From Platerodrilus igneus (Eukaryota; Arthropoda; Insecta; Coleoptera; Lycidae), in contig JARFIW010001469.1 in assembly GCA_036346225.1 (NCBI GenBank), positions 6,604,001 to 6,668,000 of the forward strand: 64,000 nucleotides of DNA, given 5' to 3'. Under the pieces are notes generated by a model. That model was not told where the DNA came from. It made no database searches and saw only the letters and a list, made by a program, of their open reading frames with translations. Below, piece after piece: positions 55,504-64,000 of this stretch (its first letter is position 1; every line of letters starts with the position of its first letter). Both the position numbers and the translations under genes were made by a program.

Positions 55504-56962
55504 TTATATTTCTTCTTGCTCCATAATTGAATAATGTCTAACAGGTAGTATTGCATATTAACCAGGAAGTAAGTGGCGTTTATCATCATGAGGGCTTAGA
55601 GCAATCTTTTCCTGAGCGATGGTGTGAACCTGATGCTTGGATGATTGAATTAGATACTGCGTTACAAATACTTCCTTGTAATCTTCTATACAATCGACAT
55701 AATCGTCAAAAGTAATTCTATTCTTTATCACTGATCTTTTAATTCCTTTAATTTTCTTTGTAATACCAAAGTCTCGGATGCCAGGTGATTCTTCCTCTTT
55801 TCGTAAGAGTTCAGCTTCTTCTTCCTGGCTGTCTTAAAAATCCTCGTCGCATACATTTTTGATTGTAGTCCTCTAAAAAATGTCATAAGTCGTCCATTAT
55901 TTTCATCCTTCATCATACCCAACACATTTTTGTTAATAAGCGGAATTCCATAAATGTTGTTGGAACGATAGTCAGAAGCATCGAAACGTTGCCGACAATC
56001 CCGCTTCATAGTTTCATAAGGATCCTGATTTACTATTTTATAAATTAGACTATCCGTATTTGTAAAATAACTCGGCACCCATCTCCAAAGGTTTCGTTCA
56101 TTTATCCGTAGTGAAAATCGTAGATCGTCAACTTGGATATGTCGAGAATGCACATACCATATAGGTTTAATAAAATATATTTTAGATTTAAGAAGTTCCA
56201 CCGCCACAAGGTTTTCATCGAAGATTGAAACATTTTTGAATAACGGGTTGGATATCCTGGCTTCGGCTCAATATCTGCCGTCCCAGTTTTGCACAAGTTT
56301 CACATCACAATGTTTTCGCTTGTTCTCCATCGTTTTCTCAAAGACGGCATTCTTCATTAGCTTGAGCAATTTCTCAAATTCATTCCTTGCTCGTTTCCGA
56401 AGTTCAGTATTCAGATCAATGTAAGATTTTAGCCAGCAGCTTTGTTTAAATTTTAGTATCCAGTGAATAGCTTTTAATTTAAGTCCATTTTCTAAAGCTT
56501 GTTTCAGATTTCTATAATGGATCACATATCTTCTTTTAGCATTTAGTGTAGCCAGTAATTTGGTACTTTGAGTTTTTGATACAGGCGGTTTTTCAGTCTT
56601 CGGATCAATGTGCTTCGGACAAAATGGGAGATGTCTTTATGCACATCATGGATAGATTTCGAATACTCCAAATCCACCTCCAATATATAGCCATCATTCA
56701 CATTATCAGGAACTGATGTCACGTCGATGTTGGTATCCACCTATTTAAATCCTCCATAGGGTAAGGGCTGGCTTATCGCCCATCCATATTGATTATTAAC
56801 GTCATAGTACATAAGATACACATCGGGGTTGGAAGGATCATAAGTTGGTAAATATTTATTGTTCGCCGATGCACGCTTTTTTGATTTTTTAATGATAACA
56901 CGAAAACGATTAGAGATATCAACATTTTGTAAAGACAATTATTAACATATTTAATTGCACTG
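55504..56962 (-). pseudogene. Protein-primed DNA polymerase B fragment (Polinton/adintovirus type)
   Basis: About 480 residues of the C-terminal half in successive minus-strand frames. Landmarks in order: NNKYLPTYDPSNPDVYLMYY and a 'QPLPYGGF' block (56741-56938); VPDNVNDGYILEVDLEY (56600-56700); [20 protein letters not shown] and [20 protein letters not shown] (56400-56525); [13 protein letters not shown] block; motif C as FTNTDSLIYKI (about 56050), which keeps the metal-binding D-T-D-S; and IALSPHDDKRHLLPG with the C-terminal end at 55504-55506. Interruptions include an in-frame stop near 56741 and frameshifts near 56250 and 55730. The exonuclease half is absent. This is the PolB2 family, which copies linear mobile DNA using a terminal protein. 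No other Polinton gene or TIR is visible. Confidence 0.85.
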
Positions 56963-57174
56963 TTTCTCGGTTCAACCAGATATAGTACCACTGTAACGAT
57001 AAAACTTAGTCATAACATCCATTTAAATTTCAAAGACAACTTATTTAAAGTTAGTTGTTGCGTGTAACTTTAGTGATATTGCAATAATATTAAACTATTC
57101 CTTTATTTGCATAATCAGATCTAGGTCTGGTTGTGGGTGCTTTAATGGCAAAGTTCCTTGAATTTATCTCCATC
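56963..57174. other. Unassigned flank of the polymerase fragment
   Basis: Nothing recognised. Confidence 0.4.
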
Positions 57175-57265
57175 AGAATAGGGTGAAAGTGCCTTATAGG
57201 CTGAAATTGCCTCATAGGGTGAAATTGCCTTATAGAGTGAAATTGCGTAATAGGGTGAAAGTTTC
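57175..57265. repeat. ~18-bp tandem repeat, five copies
   Basis: Units like ATAGGGTGAAATTGCCTT repeat five times with small changes. On the minus strand they keep an open frame of FHPIRQ-type hexapeptides (57090-57281), so coding use cannot be excluded. Confidence 0.8.
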
Positions 57266-57295
57266 TCCGACATACGATCATTGTCGAATGTATCC

Positions 57296-57412
57296 GTCCT
57301 AGGTCAGATGAAAATTCGACCTAGATCGGACTAATCCGACCTAGGTCGGATTTAGTCCGAATGTTGGACATATGTCGGACATATGTCGGACATATGGCGG
57401 ACATATGGCGGA
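57296..57412. repeat. Short inverted and direct repeats: GACCTAGGTC and GGACATATGTC
   Basis: CGACCTAGATCGGACTAATC followed by CGACCTAGGTCGGA form overlapping palindromes at 57318-57351. From 57366, GGACATATGTC is repeated four times (the last two as GGACATATGGC). CATATG and CCTAGG centres are themselves palindromic. Confidence 0.85.
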
Positions 57413-58331
57413 TATTCTTATAAATTCTTATAACATGAACCCAATATCACTATTACTGTACTTGCTTTTAATTATATCATGTGCAAGATTCTGTAAAACA
57501 TCATTCCTATCAACAAAATTTTGAACCGTTGATGATGACTTATGCTTTAATTATACACGACTCTATGTTTGAAAATAATCCGTTTACGGAAATTGATGAT
57601 AGATGTATTCACAATTAAATAATTTATAATATAGATTATATATATGTATTGCTTTTTATTGAAATTGTATACAATCTATGTTGTTTTAATATTAATAAGA
57701 TTTTTGGCGATCCGATGCAGTTCGTCACGCGTCCCGGTGTACGCCCAGACACACCCCAGTCCATGCGCACCCTGAGCGTGTGCACCCCTGCCCATGCGCA
57801 TTCTTGTAATGCTGGGTATCACTTGCTTTATTAATCGAAGTATGCGAAAAAAGGATTATATTGATGAGAGATCAGACTCAAATCCTTAGTAATGAATGAT
57901 GTTCACTACCTGCCTTCTTTCCTGGCATTTATTTAAATAACAATTGTAAATTTGAAATATTAACTAATCAAATTGTTATCTTACATACTTAGCATTACAA
58001 ATAAATCGTCTTACTAATAATTAAAAGCAAACTTCTTACCAACCATTAGAGAAGATATCGAGTTTGACACCAAGTAAGGTTCACGAAGACATTTGCATAG
58101 TGCAATTCTTAAATTGCCTCTCTTTAACTGGAATATCTTCTCGAGATTTGAAGAGGACGCACAAATACTCATAAATTTTTGTAAAGCGAACATTAACTTA
58201 GAACGCAAGCATAAAAAGATATTCCTTCCACAGTGTTTCAAACGTCTAATATGTTAATAATAAGGGGTTTAACTTGAAAGTTTATAACCTTTCTCAGTTA
58301 ATAATAGAAGATTAAGAAATCTGAAGTACTA
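57413..58331. other. Unassigned sequence
   Basis: A GC-rich stretch with GCGC/CACCCC motifs lies at 57710-57800. No gene recognised. Confidence 0.4.
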
Positions 58332-59580
58332 CGAGGGAGGTTTAAAAAGTTCGCTAAACAAAGGGGAAAATGAAAAAATGTGTTTTTAAAATATAGTTTA
58401 TTTTTCAACATAATTTCCGTCAAGTTGAATACACTTCATCCAGCGATATTCCAAACCCATTATGCCATCACGAAAGTGCGATTCTTCAAGGCCTCCAAAA
58501 TAGTCGTTTCGTCCGTGGAAAATCGTTTTTCCCCAAGGAAAACTTTTAGTTGTGAAAACAGGCGGAAGTCAGAAAGAGCAAAATCAGGCGAATAAGGTGG
58601 ATGTTGCAACAGATCGTACTTCAGATCATTCAATTTTTGCATTGCTGCTGCACTTGTGTATGGACGTGCATTATCTTGATGGAAAATAATCTTCTTACGC
58701 AATGCAGGTCTTTTTTCACGAATATTTTTATCCAGTTGGCCTAGAAGTGTAGCGTAATATTCACCGTTTATTGTTTGGCTCTTGGGAAGATAGTCAATTA
58801 GTAGGACACCTTTAGCATCCCAAAAAACCGATGCCATAACTTTTCCAATCGACTTCACGGACATTGCTTTCTTTGGTGCTGGAGAACCCCTATGTCTTCA
58901 TTGTTTAGATTGTTGCTTGGTTTCAGGGGTATAACGGTGAACCTAAGTTTCATCTGTCGGTTTTATTGGAGTTAAGGCGGTCTAAACTCTGTTTGCAAAT
59001 TCTCTTCCTCTGAAGGTTTTGATCAATTGTCAATATGCGCGGCACCCATCTTGCCGAAAGCTTTTTCATACCTAATTCTGCAGTGAAGATATGAAATTGT
59101 CTTTCATCTGATATACCTGCGCCCTTAGCAATTTCGGAGACCTTTAATCGACGATCCTGCGTAACCATATCATTAACTTTTTGGACGATTTTAGGCGTGG
59201 TGGCAGTTTTTGGCCGTCCGCTGCGCGGGTCATCTTCTAGGCTCTCACGATCACGTTTAAATTCCGTCACTTACTTGTGCACAGTTGTAAATGATGGAGC
59301 GTAGTCTCCTAATGTAACCTGCATATCTTTATGTAATTTCTGTTGCTTTCCAACTTTTTTTTTACAAAATATTTGGTAACAACGCGCGTTTCAGTTTTAT
59401 CAATTTTGAAAAACTCACAAAACTAACTTTACTTCATATAGCAGCAAATTAATACTACTTGGCAGAATGTCAAATTTAATATCTGTGCACTAGATAGTTG
59501 GATCCATCAATTGCATATATTTTATTCGAACTTATGCTGCCATCTGTGCTCCATTTTGCGAACTTTTCAAACCACCCTCG
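58332..59580 (-). mobile_element. Mariner (DD34D) element, inactive
   Basis: 1,249 bp. Left tip CGAGGGAGGTTTAAAAAGTT, right tip the complement of CGAGGGTGGTTTGAAAAGTT; about 28 bp of inverted repeat. The left end is preceded by TA; the right target dinucleotide reads TG, presumably mutated. Length, TIR size and gene content are typical of mariner. Confidence 0.9.
58398..59370 (-). pseudogene. Mariner DD34D transposase (several stops and frameshifts)
   Basis: The N-terminal HTH region (HKDMQVTLGDYAPSFTTVHK, then a TAA in place of W, then VTEFKRDRESLEDDPRSGRP) is followed by the second HTH (RRLKVSEIAKGAGIS). The first catalytic block reads TDET with a stop replacing the following W and a frame change just before it (about 58950). 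The stretch after it (YTPETKQQSKQ) has another stop, then VFWDAKGVLLIDYL. The second and third catalytic blocks are HQDNARPYTS and HPPYSPDFALSDFRLF, with 34 residues between the aspartates. The final block, GIMGLEYRWMKCIQLDGNYV, is in a shifted frame. The usual length of about 345 residues is kept overall. Confidence 0.9.
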
Positions 59581-62500
59581 TGCATACGATGATTAAATCA
59601 AAATTATTTCAATGTAGAGAGTGCAGCAAATAAAATTTACTACTCCAGTTCTGGAAATACACGTCTTAACAATACCTAGAGAACAGTTAAATACCAATTT
59701 CCCGTTTATCATTTCGTTTTCTATACAAAATACTAATTTTTAAGTCTTTAATTAACACTACATTCCACCATTTAATACCGATAATTATTTCCAAATGTTC
59801 CAAACCTCGTTTCACGATAATGTGATGCTTAAATTTAACCAATACTAGTTCTGTCGCTGAGTCATCGTACAATAAAATTATTACTAATTTCCTATTACAT
59901 AAATACTTCCCCCTTTACATTTAAAATTCATATGTACTTAAAGTTATAGATATAAAAACTCATATTTTACTTACTGTTTAAATTCCAATTTCTTCTTTAA
60001 AACTTTTCAGGATGTCCAGTAACTCTTAGAGTTTCAGTTTGCTCTTTTTCCATGTAACACAGCTCCTTTAACACAAAACGACAAAAATGCAAATTATTTG
60101 AGGGGTGAACTCTTCATGTCCTAATCTCTTTTAACAGGTCGTCACGACGTTAATTCTACGAATTCCTGGTTGAAGCATACCTTGATCGTTACAACGGTGG
60201 TTCAGGAAAATTAGTCGCACACCACCTGTTTTTCTCATACGGTTATATTCACATATTAAAGCTGTGTTTTGTTCAACTTTTAACTTATCTTTTCTCCTAC
60301 TACTTGCTCCTATTACTACATCTATGTTTTTAATAACTTTCTGAACTTAGCTTTCAATTATGGTCCTTGGTTGTTGTATCACATTTTTCCCTCTTTAAAA
60401 ATTCGTTTTCGCAATACAATATTTATTTATGCTGAATAAAAGGTTATCGTCATGTTACGTTGTGTGTAATTTGTATTTGTAGGATTGTATTATTTCAATG
60501 TCCTTGGTGATCACGACACACAACATTTCTGTATTGTAAATTATGTTTTCATGGGAGATACATACGTAGTTTCTTGTAATATTAGGGTGTGTCTTCATTT
60601 GCGGTTTTAATTTAGGTCTTTGTTTTGGATTATTACCTTTACAATGTCCTTAAAAGAAATAATTTTATTCTTTGCTATTAGAATTATTTCATAGAAACAA
60701 AACTTAAAATATCATACTAAATTAAGATCAGTTTTTCGTGAAACCCGAATATACAGAGTTTATGTAATGCGAATGCGTTTCAGAGCACCGTGTGTTACTC
60801 TTACTAAACGATCATCGATTTCACGGCACGAGTTAAACCGATTGTGTATTTGTTTCTCGGTTAAAGTTCCGCCATGTTTGCCATTGGTGTACAATTTACA
60901 TGATCCTTTACATAACCGCATAGAAAGTTTAGCGGATCTAATGCAGTGAACAAGAAGGTCAAGGGATTGACTCTGTGCTTCCAATCTCAATCTTGAAAAT
61001 TTTTGATTAAAAAAATTCTTTCACATTTATAGTCCAATTTGGGAGTGCGTTATAATTTTCAAAAATGAATTTCTGTTTTTGTTCCTCCATATGCGATATC
61101 GCAAAAGTTCTACGTAATTGCTATAATTAATTGACGTTTTCTCTAGCAAAAAAATATAAATCAATTTCTTATTTTTTGAAATGGCATATCAAATATCCAC
61201 CTTAGGCAAATTTTGGTCATTATTAATACAGTCACGTGGAATTTCACTTCCTCGTATCCTACAATTGTGGTAATTAACTTTATCGAAAGCGTCGAAAGCA
61301 CATTCCTTGCCGAAGAAGACTGTTCAAAAATTACTATCATAGTGTAATTATTAAAGTAAACCTAGGAAGGATTCACAGGCCTTTCATTTGAATACTGATT
61401 GCAAGCAACACTGTAACAATTTTTTTGGTTGTATAAAATTTTCTTTTCGAAACATTGAAGTATTAAGGCAATAGAAAAAAATGAAAAAATTTGCAAATAT
61501 ATTTATTTATAAATTTAGATGGATTTTCGAATTATTAATAAGAGACCTTGGTCTCATATGGAAAACAACATGCGATTTGTTATTTTTTTGTTTGGTTAAA
61601 TTGTAAGAGTAAGTTCAACATTTTGTACCCACAATCATGTAGAAAACAATTCAGCTGTTGTGAAGTCTGGTTTGTAAAGTCGTAAATGGCAAGATAATCT
61701 TTCAAAAGTCTGTGTAAACATCTTATTGTTCACAAAATACCTCAAGATTTTTAACTTATTTTATACACACGGCGCGTGGACATTAAATATTTGTTCTGAT
61801 AAGATTTCCCCCAGTTGAACTGTCTTTGTAAGTCATTTTCTCAATCCGCTCATTTCCACGTTATCTTCGAGTCAAGCATGATGAGGATTCGTTGATGGTT
61901 AGATTTAGTGATGAAAAATTTAAGTGCCTTAATCCTTCTTCATTTCAGCGCAAATTTCATAGAGCATCAAATTCAGTAGGGCCAACAAATTCCGTAGGGC
62001 CGACAAAAGCCTTAGTACCTACAAATTCTATGGAGCATCAAAAATCTTTCGAGTCAATAAGCACCCTCTAGTCGAAATGTGCCCTCGAACCTACTAGCAT
62101 CGTTGATGTTCAAGCATCTTTGAGCCGACCATCTTCTTCGAACGCCCCCGTCATGTACTAAATCAGTCTGGGGCTATCGCCTTTTTTACTGCAAGTAACC
62201 AGCTGGAACCTGGGCGCAACCAATCTATGGATAGCCACAAGAAGCCAGAGGTTAAGGGTGTGTTATCCCCCTTTCCCACAAACGTATAAGTTTTGAGCCG
62301 CGAAATCCTCTCATCGTTCCAGTCTGTAAGACCCGACACCCAACTGAATCGATATATTTTTTGTTGATTATTTAACATTTTTACTACGAATATGTATTTT
62401 CTTGAAAGTAGTATTTGCTCTACCTTTGTTATATTTTAAACTCTTACTAATAACTATTTTAAGATTAATTGATTAAATTTGTACGTGATTATCAGATCTG

Positions 62501-62749
62501 ATGCTCATCTAAATATTAAGTATTGAAATTTTGTTCTACTAATAATTTTTTTTATATATATGATTGAAATGCGTGAAATTATTTATTTCTTTTGTTAAAT
62601 ATTGTTATTGGATACAAATCATTTATTATAGAATAGAGACATTCAATTTTTTAAAGAGTTAAATTAGAAATTTTAAAATTATATATCTCGAAAGGGTTTC
62701 TTTATCTACGCTAAAATTATATATTTTTTTTAATACTTGTTGGTTACAG
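59581..62749. other. Unassigned sequence, 3.2 kb
   Basis: Mostly AT-rich. 60760-60990 is GC-richer and open on both strands (76 codons minus, 60 codons plus), but neither product resembles a family I know; it could be an exon. 61970-62050 has short repeats (GCCAACAAATTCCGTAGGGC, GCCGACAAAAGCC). Nothing else recognised. Confidence 0.4.
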
Positions 62750-62760
62750 TGGCGCCTAAC
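62750..62760 (+). promoter_or_regulatory. Isolated primer-site-like sequence
   Basis: TTACAG then TGGCGCCTAAC, like TTACAG then TGGCGCTCAAT at 16443. LTR ends followed by TGGCGCC are common, but no LTR could be paired here. Confidence 0.3.
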
Positions 62761-64000
62761 TTTAGTTTTTCGTTTCGCAAAGAATATTTCAACGCTACCC
62801 TTCACATACCCTCTTTTGGGACAATGATCAAGTTAACCGTCGGCACAGCAAGTTTTTGTAGTTCTATCTCGTATGGGTAAAAATTTTAAGTCCCTTAAAG
62901 TTTTGAATTACCGTGTTTCACGTCCGCTAGTATGCCAAGGGCGTTCATCATTATAATTAAAAATTTAGAATTGTTTCCACCCTAAAATTTCAAATTTGTT
63001 TTCATGGAAAACTGTCATAGTTGCATTCGCATCGTGAGGCCCCAAATTGTTCTTTCTCCTTCCATGGAGCAAAGATCTCAAAACGCGGATTAAATTATGT
63101 AAATAAAATAAAAACTGCTACAACATGATAGACTTAATTTTGTAATTTAATACTTGTAACTATTATTGTGTAGTTTAAACTTCCTATATCGTTAAGTACC
63201 TTAGTTTTTATTCTAAGGAAATGTATAGCCGAATTCAAATTAAATACTTAGACAAGTTTTTAAATGCATACCATCAAGTCCAGTTAGACTCTTTTCAATC
63301 TTAATGAAACGACTGCTTCCAACCTGTTCCTATACAAATTTACTCTTATTTATCGAATGAGTTTATTTTAGTTTGATAACCTTTCTATTTTTCGTGTATG
63401 TAATACATCGGATAGAGGAAAAAACATTTAAGCTACTTTATTGATATTGGAAACCAGGAGAAAAGTTAGTTATCGAATTTTCACTATCCATCAGGTTCCA
63501 GTTTTATATTGCATTTGACGTCTTCTTTATAACATATTACGTATTAGGATCTATATCCGTATTTTGTTTTGTATTACGTTCGCAGCGTTCTCTTTTTTGA
63601 CACTTTACAAACGTGGGTCTATAATAGATTAGTTTTTCTGGCATTGACATCAAAAGCTGTTTACATGACATTTTTAATTAAAACACTAATAATCCACTTT
63701 ATTGCAGAACTGATATCAAAGGATGGAGGTCTCTACATGACTCAAGTTTGATAGAAAATTTGAATTTTGTTCTTCGGCTTTGCATCACGGTACACACTTG
63801 AAGGTTTTAAGAGTAATGAATACTGATCTGAATGTGCTGTAGCATGTTGAACTAAATGCAGGGCCGTTCTGCTCCTCGTGTGCTAGAATAATTTTGCTAC
63901 CCTACCGTATCAATTAATTAAAATTTTTATGAAATATTCTTACCTTTAACGAAACATCGAATTACAGAAAATGTAAAAATTTAGAGTTTACTTATTAAGT
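62761..64000. other. Unassigned AT-rich sequence
   Basis: No gene, RNA or repeat recognised up to the end of the window. Confidence 0.45.

Noticed and set aside
60760..60990. Possible exon on either strand in a GC-richer patch
   Set aside because: Both strands are open, neither product matches a known family, and splice sites cannot be chosen. It is left unassigned.
1..64000. CRISPR array
   Set aside because: Tandem repeats are microsatellites or imperfect minisatellites without unique spacers, and the DNA is eukaryotic.

Overview
The window is AT-rich, intron-bearing eukaryotic DNA, almost certainly from an insect. The recognisable content is insect-type transposable elements: mariner and DD41D Tc1/mariner elements, BEL/Pao, an RTE non-LTR element, Penelope with a GIY-YIG endonuclease, and a protein-primed DNA polymerase B fragment of Polinton/adintovirus type. 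I could not support any single-copy host gene, tRNA, rRNA or CRISPR array. The species cannot be fixed from the sequence.

Layout. 0-3 kb: a decayed LTR-retrotransposon end (family R, copy 1), then unassigned DNA. 3.1-8.1 kb: a palindromic element between (TA)n arrays, then two ~2.1 kb units (family L, copies A and B). Each L unit has a TATA box and ends in a tRNA-Lys primer-site-like sequence plus (TA)n. 8.1-13.1 kb: two long-TIR Tc1/mariner elements back to back in the same (TA)n array. The first has a broken transposase. The second looks intact if a 60-bp intron is spliced. 13.1-16.6 kb: Penelope-derived material with hammerhead-ribozyme-like motifs and a C-terminal GIY-YIG fragment. 17.6-31.8 kb: family R copies 2 and 3, two broken RTE elements in opposite orientation sharing a 3' module, and a decayed gene of an uncharacterised multicopy family. 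33-35 kb: two LINE 3' fragments. 35.2-40.4 kb: an inverted-repeat element interrupted by a young, internally deleted BEL/Pao element (LTRs nearly identical, 5-bp target duplication). 41.4-48.1 kb: more (TA)n-bounded inverted repeats, L units C and D, a large hexanucleotide microsatellite, an RTE fragment and a MITE. 48.2-50.0 kb: a 1.9 kb fold-back with ~855-865 bp arms. 51-64 kb: mostly unassigned, with a DNA polymerase B pseudogene (55.5-57.0), short tandem repeats (57.2-57.4) and a dead mariner (58.3-59.6).

The genes do not form a pathway. They record repeated insertion, much of it at (TA)n tracts: most large elements here start or end in one. The best candidates for something new are (1) the apparently intact DD41D transposase with an intron and 500-bp TIRs, (2) the (TA)n-bounded L units, and (3) the series of hammerhead-like motifs in Penelope remnants. 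All boundaries were read by eye. Identity levels and copy numbers need alignment searches I could not run.
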